64,000 nt of DNA from Collinsella sp. AF23-4AC (GCF_003462685.1 NZ_QRVE01000003.1:1-64000); one strand, 5' to 3'. Counted from the first letter of the stretch, positions 10,883-19,206 are shown. Program-made: numbers and translations. Notes: a model not told the origin generated them from the sequence alone.

Positions 10883-11827
10883 TTATTGAGTCTCCGTCGT
10901 GCCCGTCAGGGTAGTTCCGCTCACGCTAATGCCCAGGTCACCCCAGCCACCGGGCGTTTTGCCGTCCGCTCGGTAAAAGTTGACGACCATCGAACCCGGC
11001 TCCATGGTGAACGTAGCCTTGCGAGCTGCAGCATCCACCGTCGCGCCATGGTTGATCTCAAAGAACGGGTCGATCTCCACGTTCTCCCCCCACGTGAGCG
11101 TGACGTTCGCCGGTGCTCCCGTGACCGTCACGCGGTAGTTATACGCAGCGTAATCAGTAAACTTACCAGCCTCATCGACCAGCGCGCCCTCGACCGCCGC
11201 GGTCTTGACCTCGGCCCTCTTTGACGGCACGACTTTCGCCGCCAGGCAGGTAAGCTCGGTGCCGGGACTCTTCTCCGATACGACCGTGGCCTTAATCACA
11301 AAGTAGGCATGTCCCAGCTTGTCCTCAGGGAACGTCACGGTGTAGTCGTTCTTGGTAGGTTGATTCTCCGGAAGCATGACGCTGTTACCGGGCCGGGGCG
11401 AATAGCTCCACGTGGTGCCATCGAGCCCATGCCCCTCGACCGTCAAGGTGTATGTCACATTTTTGTCGTTGCAGAAGTTGCTGTTGCTCAACAAATAGTT
11501 GTAGATGCTAAAGGTAAAGTTGCACTGCCCGTTGCTGGGATACACCGTAACGGAGCGCTGGGCACGGGCGAGGTCGTCGTTGCTAGGCGTACTCATATAG
11601 CCCGTGAGCAAATCGCTCGCAAACAGGCTCTGCGCGGTGCCCGTTGCGGCGACGGACTTTAGAAATCCGTTGGCGGTGTAGGCGGAATAGGTAAAGCAGC
11701 CACCCGTCACGAGCGCCACGGCGCAAATAAGTGCGATTGCCGCCACAACCAGCTTGTTCTTGACTAGGCTCTTGCTTTTTGCCAGCTGCTCGCGCTCGGC
11801 ATCCTGCTGCTTCCCTTGCTTCTCCAT
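10883..11827 (-). CDS. Single-pass membrane-anchored surface protein, 314 aa
   Basis: I do not recognise a named family. The protein has a short charged N-terminus (MEKQGKQQ), one hydrophobic segment at about residues 27-48 (VVAAIALICAVALVTGGCF), then a long Thr/Val/Asn-rich extracellular part likely to be beta-structured. The layout (short cytoplasmic tail, one membrane helix, then YSAYTANGF) matches the two upstream proteins and loosely recalls TasA/camelysin-like or pilin-like precursors. I chose ATG 11827 because GGAGAGGGG lies just upstream; a longer frame reading back to 11908 lacks this support and overlaps the upstream gene. It ends 40 bases before the giant gene, implying co-transcription and perhaps a role in displaying it. 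Confidence 0.75.
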   Translation of the reverse strand: MEKQGKQQDAEREQLAKSKSLVKNKLVVAAIALICAVALVTGGCFTYSAYTANGFLKSVAATGTAQSLFASDLLTGYMSTPSNDDLARAQRSVTVYPSNGQCNFTFSIYNYLLSNSNFCNDKNVTYTLTVEGHGLDGTTWSYSPRPGNSVMLPENQPTKNDYTVTFPEDKLGHAYFVIKATVVSEKSPGTELTCLAAKVVPSKRAEVKTAAVEGALVDEAGKFTDYAAYNYRVTVTGAPANVTLTWGENVEIDPFFEINHGATVDAAARKATFTMEPGSMVVNFYRADGKTPGGWGDLGISVSGTTLTGTTETQ

Positions 11828-11841
11828 GTGCGCCCCCTCTC

Positions 11842-12657
11842 CTACTTGCCGCTCGTGTTGCGCGCGATCAGGTAGATCACGTCGGTCTCTTTGGCGCTCT
11901 CGTCCCACGAAAGCTTGATGATGAAGTTAAGCGTGTCGTTGCCAGTCGAGCCGTCGAGCGTCTTAGCGTTGAGTTCGCTTTTGCCGAATTTCTTGTATCG
12001 GTAGAGCGGACGCGCGTTGCGCTGGACGTTTTGATAGTCCTTGAATGTAGGGTCGCTTGCGCCCTCGCCCGGGTCTTCGATGGGCGTGAAGCTCTTCAGC
12101 AGATCCGTTTCATACATTTTCCAGCTATAGGGCTTGCCGCCCGCAATGCCTCTCACGTCGGGAGCATCACCTGGGCCCGTATCCTCAGCTTTATACAGCT
12201 CGATAGTGAGACCCGTAATGTTGGTCGTATTCGCAAGCTGCAGCTCAAAACCGTCACCGCCCGTTTGCACGCAAAACGCGCGCTTGAGCGTCACCGTGTT
12301 GCCAGTCTTGGTATCGCCGTATTCGGGGTTGTAGCTCAGGTCGATCTGCTCTGTTGCCGTAGCGTTGGGGCCCAGCACTTTGAGCTCTGCCGGCTCCTTG
12401 ATCTTGCCGACGGTGGAGCCGCGATTGGCATCGACGAACCATCCGAGCGTCAATCCCAGCAGCACGAGAAGCACGGCAAGCAAGCCCATGATGGCAAGGG
12501 ATTCGCGACGGTGGCCGCTCACCCAAGCCTTGATACGCTCGATGCGGCCAGCCGGACGCGCTTCGCCGTGCGAGCCGAACCCGTTGCCGCCGGGGTTTGC
12601 CGCTCCTTCGTTGTGTTTGATATCGCCCTGCTCGCGGGCATTAAGCTGCTCGTCCAT
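11842..12657 (-). CDS. Single-pass membrane-anchored surface protein, 271 aa
   Basis: Unrecognised family. The N-terminal ~50 residues are charged and cytoplasmic, followed by one membrane helix (about residues 54-72, LLAVLLVLLGLTLGWFV) and the motif WFVDANRGSTVGK. The remaining ~200 residues are polar and beta-prone with no enzyme motif. The gene abuts the upstream gene exactly (start 12657, upstream stop 12658) and is followed after 14 bases by the next one, so translation is probably coupled. The post-helix motif resembles that of the neighbour at 12.7-13.7 kb (WFAANNRVSATGST), suggesting paralogous subunits of one surface complex. Confidence 0.75.
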   Translation of the reverse strand: MDEQLNAREQGDIKHNEGAANPGGNGFGSHGEARPAGRIERIKAWVSGHRRESLAIMGLLAVLLVLLGLTLGWFVDANRGSTVGKIKEPAELKVLGPNATATEQIDLSYNPEYGDTKTGNTVTLKRAFCVQTGGDGFELQLANTTNITGLTIELYKAEDTGPGDAPDVRGIAGGKPYSWKMYETDLLKSFTPIEDPGEGASDPTFKDYQNVQRNARPLYRYKKFGKSELNAKTLDGSTGNDTLNFIIKLSWDESAKETDVIYLIARNTSGK

Positions 12658-13740
12658 TTATTTATCCGCCTCCTTGGCGGTAAAGCGCACGCGAATGTAC
12701 TTGATGTTTTTGCCGATAACCTCGTCGGCGTTGTTGTAGTAGCCGGCGCAGGTTTCCACATCTGCAGAAGACATGCCGGCCTTGACAGGCGGAACCTTGC
12801 CGGGCGCCTGACCTGGCACGCTCGTGCTATCGGCGCGGAAATAGCGCGCGTGGTTATTGTTGATGTCGCCGACGAGGGCAGTGTAACCGGCGTCTGTGCT
12901 TGCAAAAAGGTTGCCGCCGTAGCCGGCATTACCCGTGCGAACATAGCTCTTAAACTGCTCCGGCCAAATCCAGTAGAGGGTTTTGGGTACGGTTCTTGTC
13001 GTGCTATTTGAGTCCGCAGCGCAAAAGTCCGACGCCGGGATGGTAAAGCTCTGCGTAATGACGGTGACGCTGGCTCCGTCCTGGGTCACCGTGGTTGTCG
13101 TGGGAACCAGCGGATCGGAGTAAAAGCCAGAGGGGTCTTTGCCCTGGAAAACCAAAATGTGTCCGCGCACCAGATTCTTAAGCGAGTTGATGATCTCTTC
13201 GTTTTTCGATGCATCCGCAGCGGAGCCCGTGCCGACAGCACTCGTCTGGACAGAGATTTCCCAGGTCATCTCCACCGTGATATCGTGCAGGTCATTGCAG
13301 AGCGGCCTGACGTTGAGCTGAAGCTGACCGGCCGACCCCGGAGAAAGGCTGCCATCGGCACTCATGTTATTGAGGTTGAAAAGATTGTTCACGGCAAGGC
13401 TCGTGCTGTCCGATGCGTAGTTGTCCCGAGTGTCGTACTTGCCTGCCGTGCCGCCCTGCGTTCCCGAGAGCACAAACCGCGGGCCCTTCGCCCCAATCGT
13501 ACTCCCCGTGGCACTCACTCGGTTATTCGCGGCAAACCAGGCCAGGCATGCAAAGATGGCAACGATGGCGGCCAGCACAAACAGGCCGCTCACCAGGAAA
13601 TCCTTCCAGAAATCCTTGAGGGTCCGCACGTGCTCGTCGGCAGCTTGGCGATACTCGGCCGCCGTCTTGTGCTGCTGGAGCTCGCTATGTCGGTCCATGC
13701 CACTCATCATTTGCGTTTGCCCTGCTAGCGGGCGTGCCAT
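12658..13740 (-). CDS. Single-pass membrane-anchored surface protein, ~360 aa
   Basis: First gene of the giant-protein operon and unrecognised as a family. It has a cytoplasmic, charged N-terminus, one membrane helix (VSGLFVLAAIVAIFACLAWF), then the motif AANNRVSATGSTIG and a ~290-residue polar, beta-prone ectodomain. The start is uncertain. ATG 13740 has GGAAAGG directly adjacent. The frame stays open upstream to ATG 13830, which would add an extra hydrophobic segment, and downstream ATGs at 13710, 13707 and 13698 are also possible. The ectodomain lacks cysteine pairs or catalytic motifs that I can identify. Its shared layout with the two downstream genes argues for a three-component surface assembly. 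Confidence 0.7.
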   Translation of the reverse strand: MARPLAGQTQMMSGMDRHSELQQHKTAAEYRQAADEHVRTLKDFWKDFLVSGLFVLAAIVAIFACLAWFAANNRVSATGSTIGAKGPRFVLSGTQGGTAGKYDTRDNYASDSTSLAVNNLFNLNNMSADGSLSPGSAGQLQLNVRPLCNDLHDITVEMTWEISVQTSAVGTGSAADASKNEEIINSLKNLVRGHILVFQGKDPSGFYSDPLVPTTTTVTQDGASVTVITQSFTIPASDFCAADSNSTTRTVPKTLYWIWPEQFKSYVRTGNAGYGGNLFASTDAGYTALVGDINNNHARYFRADSTSVPGQAPGKVPPVKAGMSSADVETCAGYYNNADEVIGKNIKYIRVRFTAKEADK

Positions 13741-13983
13741 CCTTTCCGCTCGGTCGCGCTCTATCCATTGCTCGTAGGCATAGAATTCAGGCAGAATACA
13801 ACACCATACGATAAGGTAAAAGAATAGCATTGACCTGCGGTTTGTTCCACAACGCAAGCCTTAATGATGTCTTAAAGATTACGAATAGCAGCTTCTTCCA
13901 TATGCCAAGGACATGGTGCAAACAAACCTGACCACTTGCACCAATCCGCAGCACCGGGCAGCGGGCACACGGCGTGCCGCCCC

Positions 13984-15288
13984 TTAACACCCCAACGCGC
14001 GCACGGGTATCACGTAGATACCGTCCTCGACCTCGCGGGCGTACTCACCCACCCCCACAATCACGGCCATAAACTCCGGTTCGCGTGTGCGTGAACGAGG
14101 ATTTCCACAGACCTTCTTGCGAACGCGCTTGAGGCTCTCGACGCCGGCGCTCGCTTTATCTTCACTCACCTTAATCTCAAAGGCGGCCCACCGTCCGTCG
14201 GCTAGCTGCACGATAGCATCGCACTCAAGGCCCGAATCGTCGCGATAATAGCGCACGGGCGTGCTATCCAGCAGGTCGAGCGAACGTGCGTAGACCGAAA
14301 GGTCGCGTATGACCAAATTCTCAAACACCAGACCAAATGTCTGCCAGTCGGCAAGCAGCGCCTGCAAGGACATACCTAGCAAGGCGCAAGCAAGGCTCGG
14401 ATCTGCCAGATAGCGCTTGGGCTTGACGGTAAAGCGCCGTTTGTCGCGCGCGGCGGGAACCCAACCGGGGACCTCCTCGAGAATGAACATGCCTTTGAGG
14501 GCATCCAGGTACCTACGCACCTTGGTCTCGTCGGCAAACGCTGCGGGTTCCTCCTCGGCACCGAACATATCCATAAGAATCGTTTTATACGTGGTTGCCT
14601 GTCCCAGATTGCGCGCGATCGATGCGGAGACTCGACGAGCAATATCGGGGTCGAGACCGACCGCCGGGAAGCTGCTCGAAAATGTGGTGTTGAGATATTC
14701 GCGGGCGATGAGCTGGGCGTCAGCCGAAACCATATCGATCGCCTCGGGCCAGCCGCCGCGGCAGGCGGCTTCGACAAGCCCCGGCGTATCGCCATCGCAC
14801 CGGCAGGGCTCAAAACGATGCTCAAACAAGCCCGCCAGGCTCACCTTGCCGTTGGACTCACCTGTCTCGGCAAACGTCATGGGGTGCATGCGGACGCGGC
14901 CGATGCGGCCGGCTCCACTATGCGCGGGCGCCTCCGCCTTTGAGCCAAACGCAGGCGTGGCGGAACCCGTGAGGATATAGGCGCCGCGCGTGCCCCGGGT
15001 GCGGTCAACCTCGTGTCTAACGTAGTCCCAAATCTGGGGAACGCGCTGCCACTCATCGATAATATGCGGACGGTCTCCCAGCAACATCATCGCCGGGTCG
15101 GCACGCGCGAGGTCGAGATTCTCGTCGACATACGAGACGGACGCCCCGTGCTCGAGCGCGGCCCACGTCTTGCCGCACCACTTGGTGCCCGCAATCTCGA
15201 CCGCGCCAAAGACGCGAAGGTAGCGTTCGATTTGCGCATCCACGATACGCGGGATGTATCCGTCCCGATGTAGCCTCTCGCCCGCCAT
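13984..15288 (-). CDS. AAA_14/DUF4143 ATP-binding protein, 434 aa
   Basis: Member of the widespread ATPase family with an N-terminal P-loop domain (AAA_14) and a C-terminal DUF4143 nuclease-fold-like domain. Family function is not established. Visible motifs are Walker A-like GTKWCGKT at about residues 34-41, Walker B-like HIIDEWQRVP, sensor-like ILTGSATPAFG, and a C-terminal ESLKRVRKK segment following a DAIV...WAAFEIKVSE core typical of DUF4143. The P-loop is divergent: family members usually have G-x-R-x-x-GKT. ATG 15288 is preceded by GGGGGTGG. The promoter region carries four TTCGGATTTTC direct repeats 23 bp apart, likely an operator. A second, distantly related ATPase is at 19.3-20.5 kb. 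Confidence 0.85.
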   Translation of the reverse strand: MAGERLHRDGYIPRIVDAQIERYLRVFGAVEIAGTKWCGKTWAALEHGASVSYVDENLDLARADPAMMLLGDRPHIIDEWQRVPQIWDYVRHEVDRTRGTRGAYILTGSATPAFGSKAEAPAHSGAGRIGRVRMHPMTFAETGESNGKVSLAGLFEHRFEPCRCDGDTPGLVEAACRGGWPEAIDMVSADAQLIAREYLNTTFSSSFPAVGLDPDIARRVSASIARNLGQATTYKTILMDMFGAEEEPAAFADETKVRRYLDALKGMFILEEVPGWVPAARDKRRFTVKPKRYLADPSLACALLGMSLQALLADWQTFGLVFENLVIRDLSVYARSLDLLDSTPVRYYRDDSGLECDAIVQLADGRWAAFEIKVSEDKASAGVESLKRVRKKVCGNPRSRTREPEFMAVIVGVGEYAREVEDGIYVIPVRALGC

Positions 15289-15348
15289 GAGCCACCCCCG
15301 CAGATTTCCAGTTCCTGCTTTCTGGTTCTTCTATTCCACTGTAGCAAA

Positions 15349-15428
15349 TTCGGATTTTCGGGTGGTTGCGATTCGGATTTTCGTGTTCATATAATTCGGA
15401 TTTTCATGTTCTAAGAAGTCGGATTTTC
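15349..15428. repeat. Four direct repeats of TTCGGATTTTC, 23-bp period
   Basis: TTCGGATTTTC begins at 15349, 15372 and 15395, with a fourth copy (gTCGGATTTTC) at 15418, giving an exact 23-bp period. The sites lie 60-140 bases upstream of the ATPase start codon, where a promoter and operator would be. The regular phasing (about two helical turns) suggests cooperative binding of a protein, possibly an autoregulatory one. The identity of the binding protein is inference. Confidence 0.75.
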
Positions 15429-15460
15429 TGAACCCGCTGGTCAGGGGCGCTCTCATTGGC

Positions 15461-15497
15461 AAAAAGGCGGGGAGCACCGATACGGCACTCCCCGCCC
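15461..15497 (-). terminator. Terminator of the flavoenzyme gene
   Basis: On the minus strand GGCGGGGAGTGCCG pairs with GGTGCTCCCCGCC around a short TATC loop and is followed by TTTTT. It lies 26 bases past the stop codon of the flavoenzyme gene. Confidence 0.85.
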
Positions 15498-15522
15498 ACT
15501 CAATACGCGATAGCTTTCTTGC

Positions 15523-17553
15523 TTAGAGCTCGTTGGCCGCGTGATACGCCGTGCGAATGGCGCTCGCGATGTCGGCGGTGCGCTCGCCCGAGCAGTCGCC
15601 CACGCAGGTCACGGGCACCGTTACGCCGTCCAGGTCAAACGCGTTGGCCTTGGAGCCCACGGCCATCACCACGTAATCGCAGGCGATCCTCACCGGCTCC
15701 TCAGTGCCGTCCTCGGTGGTGTGAATGGCCTCCACGCCCTCGTCGGTAATGGCGGTCAGGCGGGTCTTAACATGCTGCTCGACGTTGTGGGCGGCAAAGT
15801 CGTTCATAATCAGCGGCAGAATGGTCTCGGACTCGCCTGCGGCAATCTTGTCGAGCATCTCGACAATCGCCACCTCGCAGCCGTTCTGCAGCAGGTACTC
15901 GGCAGTCTCGGTGCCCACCAGGCCGCCGCCGATAACGGCGACGCGGCCCGTAAGCTCCGCCTTGCCGGCCAGCACGTCCCAGCTCGAGACGACCTTCTCC
16001 GAATCGGCACCGGGCACGGGAATGACCACGTCGTGCGCGCCCACGGCCACAATCGCGGCGTCGGCGGCGTTGAGGTCCGCGGGGCTAGCGGTGTGGTTGA
16101 GCTCAACCTTCACGCCCAGGCCGGGCAGAATCTTCTCGTAGTACTCGACCGAGCGCATGATTTCGTCCTTGCGCGGAGGCGCGGCCGCCAGCACAATCTG
16201 GCCGCCCAGATGGTCGCTCGCCTCGTAGACGGTCACGTCGTAGCCGCGCTTGGCCGCCACACGCGCGGCCTCCAGGCCGGCAATGCCGCCGCCCACCACG
16301 GCAATCTTCTTGTCGCCCTCGCCGGGCTTAATGGCGATGGTCGCCTCGTCGCCGTTCTCGGCATTGAGCACGCACGAGATGTACTGGCGGTTTTGGATCG
16401 CATCGACGCAACCCTTGTTGCAGTTGAGGCACTCGCGGATGGGCTCACCCGTGGCGGCCTTGAGCGCAATGTCGGGGTCGCACATGAGCGAGCGGCCGTA
16501 CGCGACGATGTCGGCCGAACCGTCTTCCAGGATCTTCTCGCCCGCCTCGACCGAGACAACGCGGCCGACGGTTGCCACCGGCACGGAGACCAGGGCCTTG
16601 ACGCGCTCGGCCACGGGCAGCGTCCAGTTGTAGGGCATGGCGCCCATGGGCGGAATGGTGTCGCCCATGTTGCCGGTGTGGTTTGCCTGCGCGACCTGGA
16701 TCATATCGATGCCCGCGCCCTCGAGCAGCTTGGCAAACTCACAGGCCTCGTCGGGCTGCAGGCCGCCCTTGCCGCGCGGCGTGCCGTCGGGGTTCTCCAT
16801 AATCACGGGGAGCTTGTACTCCACCATCAGCTGCGGCGCGGCCTCCTTAATGGCGGCGACGACCTCGAGCGCATAGCGAACGCGGTTCTCGAACGAGCCG
16901 CCGTACTCGTCGGTGCGCTGGTTGAGGATGGCCGAGCACAGAGAACCCACCAGACGGTCGCCGTGGACCTCGATGGCGTCGATGCCGGCCTGCTGCGCGC
17001 GGGCGGCCGAGGCGGCGATAGCCTCCTTGATCTGGGTGAGCTGCTCCACGGTGGCCTCGTTCACAAAGTGCTGCATGTCGTGGTGCAGTTTGGCGTAGGC
17101 CTGCTTGCGGATCTCGTTGGACTCGGCCATCTTGGCGGCAAAGGTCTCCTCGTCGCCGGCGGCCTTGGCCTCCTGCGCGGCCTTGGCGGCGGCCATGGAA
17201 CCCATGACCATGCGGCCGACACCGGGCACGTCGTACTCGGGATGGAACAGCTGCAGCGCGACCTTGGCACCGTGCTTGTGGACGGCGTCGGCCAGCGCCT
17301 TAAACGTGGGGATCTGAGCGTCGGTCGCCAGCTTGGGCGTGGGGCTCGCGGTCATGACGGGAGCGACGTCGCCGATGACGATGTAGCTCACGCCGCCGCG
17401 GGCCAGGCGCTCGTAAAAAGCCAGGCTGCGCTCACCGATGGAACCGTCGCGCTCCTCGTAGCCGGTGGTCAGCGGCGGAAACATAATGCGGTTCTTGAGC
17501 TCAAGGGGGCCAACCGTAATGGGTTGAAGCAGCTTGGACGCAGGTGTGGTCAT
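15523..17553 (-). CDS. NADH:flavin oxidoreductase / 2,4-dienoyl-CoA reductase-type Fe-S flavoenzyme
   Basis: A 676-residue enzyme of the FadH/BaiCD/trimethylamine dehydrogenase class. The N-terminal ~370 residues form an FMN TIM barrel of the Old Yellow Enzyme type (ITVGPLELKNRIMFPP; HGDRLVGSLCSAILNQRTDEYGG-type segment around the catalytic region). A cysteine cluster CLNCNKGC plus a later Cys binds one [4Fe-4S]. The C-terminal half has two dinucleotide folds (VVGGGIAGLEAA and VIGGGLVGTETA) for FAD and NAD(P)H. The enzyme reduces activated C=C bonds of enoyl-CoA, enone or bile-acid-like substrates; the substrate cannot be told from sequence. I prefer ATG 17553 because AGAGG lies seven bases upstream; ATG 17559 is too close. 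It is monocistronic, with a terminator downstream and a repeat array upstream. Confidence 0.88.
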   Translation of the reverse strand: MTTPASKLLQPITVGPLELKNRIMFPPLTTGYEERDGSIGERSLAFYERLARGGVSYIVIGDVAPVMTASPTPKLATDAQIPTFKALADAVHKHGAKVALQLFHPEYDVPGVGRMVMGSMAAAKAAQEAKAAGDEETFAAKMAESNEIRKQAYAKLHHDMQHFVNEATVEQLTQIKEAIAASAARAQQAGIDAIEVHGDRLVGSLCSAILNQRTDEYGGSFENRVRYALEVVAAIKEAAPQLMVEYKLPVIMENPDGTPRGKGGLQPDEACEFAKLLEGAGIDMIQVAQANHTGNMGDTIPPMGAMPYNWTLPVAERVKALVSVPVATVGRVVSVEAGEKILEDGSADIVAYGRSLMCDPDIALKAATGEPIRECLNCNKGCVDAIQNRQYISCVLNAENGDEATIAIKPGEGDKKIAVVGGGIAGLEAARVAAKRGYDVTVYEASDHLGGQIVLAAAPPRKDEIMRSVEYYEKILPGLGVKVELNHTASPADLNAADAAIVAVGAHDVVIPVPGADSEKVVSSWDVLAGKAELTGRVAVIGGGLVGTETAEYLLQNGCEVAIVEMLDKIAAGESETILPLIMNDFAAHNVEQHVKTRLTAITDEGVEAIHTTEDGTEEPVRIACDYVVMAVGSKANAFDLDGVTVPVTCVGDCSGERTADIASAIRTAYHAANEL

Positions 17554-17690
17554 GGACATTCCTCTCTTGTAGGCGCGGCGGCGATGGTGCCGCGTAGTTG
17601 TCTAAAGGATATGGCACGGGAGCACGGGAGCACAACGAAAATCGGCGGATAGCAGGGAGCGACAGGTGGATGGGGCGGACGGCCCGTCGG

Positions 17691-18070
17691 TTTGTCTCAA
17701 TCTGTAACAGTAAGACCCCATTTTGCCGAGCAACTGTTACAGATCGAGACAAACGGGAGCGCTCCGTCGGAAAATCTCGATCTGTAACACCTACAGACCA
17801 AAAACGACCTTAGATGTTACAAATCGAGACGAACAAATTCGGTCCGACCAAACATCTCAATCTGTAACATCTAGACCGACTTTTGGCCCCTACCTGTTAC
17901 AGATCGAGACAAGCGGCAACTGTCCGGCGGAAAATCTCAATCTGTAACAGTAACTCGGCGAAATCCGTCCCTCGTGTTACAGATTTAGACAAACACGACC
18001 CAACCCACCGGTATATCTCGATCTGTAACACCTAGCCGCCCAAATCGGGTCTAGATGTTACAGATCGAGA
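17691..18070. repeat. Array of ten 15-bp motifs in alternating orientation, 40-bp period
   Basis: The motif TCTCAATCTGTAACA (forward) starts at 17695, 17775, 17855, 17935 and 18016. Its reverse complement TGTTACAGATCGAGA starts at 17735, 17815, 17895, 17975 and 18056. Every motif is separated by 25 bases (26 once). The interval inside each forward-reverse pair tends to start CTAGA/TAAGA and end CTAGA/CTACC with an A/T-rich centre, so each pair forms an extended imperfect palindrome. Linkers between pairs share a weak CCGNCGGAAAA. The layout resembles BIMEs (alternating REPs). It lies between the flavoenzyme gene and the initiator tRNA; an array of the same type is at 36.7 kb. Confidence 0.9.
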
Positions 18071-18120
18071 TTTTGTTTGAGAGGCCGAGAATTGGACCGA
18101 AAACACGGTCCCGAAATAGC

Positions 18121-18150
18121 AAAAAAGCTCGCCGGCTAGGCCGACGAGCT
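18121..18150 (-). terminator. Terminator of the initiator tRNA gene
   Basis: On the minus strand AGCTCGTCGGC pairs with GCCGGCGAGCT around CTA and runs into TTTTTT. It starts ten bases after the tRNA 3' CCA end. Confidence 0.9.
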
Positions 18151-18159
18151 GCAAGTTCT

Positions 18160-18236
18160 TGGTCGCGGGGGCAGGATTTGAACCTACGACCTCCGGGTTA
18201 TGAGCCCGGCGAGCTACCAGACTGCTCCACCCCGCA
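18160..18236 (-). tRNA. Initiator tRNA-Met (CAU)
   Basis: A 77-nt cloverleaf with an encoded CCA end. The anticodon loop is CTCATAA, anticodon CAU. The anticodon stem ends in three G:C pairs (GGG...CCC), the hallmark of initiator rather than elongator tRNA. The acceptor starts TGCGGGG and ends CCCCGCGACCA, so pair 1-72 is a weak U-G instead of a Watson-Crick pair, which also fits an initiator. The T arm GGTTCAAATCC is intact. Promoter and terminator flank it, so it is an independent unit. Confidence 0.95.
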
Positions 18237-18267
18237 ATGTCTGGACGCCTCATGTGCGCAAGAAAGA

Positions 18268-18296
18268 ATATTACTCGGGAGTTCGGTAAACGGCAA
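18268..18296 (-). promoter_or_regulatory. Sigma-70-type promoter of the initiator tRNA
   Basis: On the minus strand TTGCCG (-35, 18291-18296) and TAATAT (-10, 18268-18273) are separated by exactly 17 bases. The predicted start is about 25 bases before the mature tRNA 5' end. Confidence 0.55.
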
Positions 18297-18432
18297 GGAA
18301 AATCTCGTAGAGCATAATTCCTTCATATTTAAACTCCTCAGCCCATATCACCGTCAACGAATCGCAGTCGAGCGCCGTCGGCGGCGCGTATACAATGGTG
18401 CGCGTCCTTTTACGCCGACACCGGGAGTAGAC

Positions 18433-19206
18433 ATGCTGCTCGCTATCGATATGGGAAACACGCAGACGGCCATGGGCCTGTTTGACGGAGACGAGCTGGT
18501 GCAGTCGTGGCGCATGCCCACCGACCGCTCTTATACCGCCGACGAGATCCACGTGCGCCTGATGGGCTTCTTTAAGATGTACGACCTTTCGCTCGATGCG
18601 GTCGACGCAATCGCCTTTGCCGGCGTGGTGCCGCAGCTCTCGCGCGAATGGCACGCCGTGGCCGACCGCATTGCCGCGGACGCCATCGTCATTGGGCCGC
18701 AGACGGCGGCCGTAACCAAACTGCGGGCGACGCGCCCCCAAGCCGTTGGCGCCGACCGCATCGCCAACGCCGTCGCTGCCGAGACCTTCTACGGCGCCCC
18801 GGCGATCGTGGTGGACTTTGGCACCGCAACCAATATCGACGTCATCGACGAGGACGGCTATTACATTGGCGGAGCGATTGCGCCGGGCATCCGCATTTCG
18901 ATGGACGCGCTCGCCGCTCGAGCCGCCAAGCTCGCCAGCGTTCCGCTCGAGGCGCCCGAGCACGCCATCGGCCGTGATACCGAGGAGTGCATCAAGGTCG
19001 GCGCCGTAACGGGCGCCGCCGCCATGGCCGAGGGCCTGGTCGCGCGCATGAAGCGCGAGCTGGGGCGCGAGGACGTCACCGTTATCGCCACGGGCGGCCT
19101 CGCCAGCATCGTCGCCGATTCGACCGACGCCTTCGACGTGGTCGACGGGCAGCTCACCATCAAGGGTATCTGCGAAATCTACCGCCGCATGCAGAGGCTG
19201 GGGTAA
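18433..19206 (+). CDS. coaX: Type III pantothenate kinase
   Basis: Catalyses the first step of coenzyme A synthesis, ATP-dependent phosphorylation of pantothenate, in the cytoplasm. At 257 residues it has the usual CoaX length and ASKHA-fold motifs: phosphate-1 loop IDMGNTQTAMGLF at residues 5-17, GADRIANAVAA (pantothenate/dimer region), phosphate-2 DFGTATNIDVID, GGAIAPGI, and the adenosine-site ATGGLA near the C-terminus. Type III enzymes are not inhibited by CoA and need a monovalent cation. I chose ATG 18433, preceded by CGGGAG. The frame is open further upstream, but that part runs through the tRNA gene. No other CoA gene is adjacent; it is followed by a palindrome that may terminate transcription. 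Confidence 0.95.
   Translation: MLLAIDMGNTQTAMGLFDGDELVQSWRMPTDRSYTADEIHVRLMGFFKMYDLSLDAVDAIAFAGVVPQLSREWHAVADRIAADAIVIGPQTAAVTKLRATRPQAVGADRIANAVAAETFYGAPAIVVDFGTATNIDVIDEDGYYIGGAIAPGIRISMDALAARAAKLASVPLEAPEHAIGRDTEECIKVGAVTGAAAMAEGLVARMKRELGREDVTVIATGGLASIVADSTDAFDVVDGQLTIKGICEIYRRMQRLG

Noticed and set aside
13787..13990. 67-codon minus-strand small gene upstream of the surface operon
   Set aside because: No ribosome site or recognisable signal peptide, and it overlaps a possible longer start of the first operon gene in another frame.
15541..17652. 703-codon plus-strand open frame opposite the flavoenzyme gene
   Set aside because: A high-GC antisense frame with Val/Gly/His/Ala-rich sequence and no motifs; the minus-strand flavoenzyme has complete domain motifs over the same bases.
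17691..18070. CRISPR array
   Set aside because: The spacing is regular, but the repeats are only 15 bp, alternate in orientation, have short 25-bp spacers, and no cas gene is in the window.
18055..18432. N-terminal extension of CoaX
   Set aside because: The frame is open but would run through the antisense of the tRNA gene; the CoaX fold begins at ATG 18433 with its own ribosome site.
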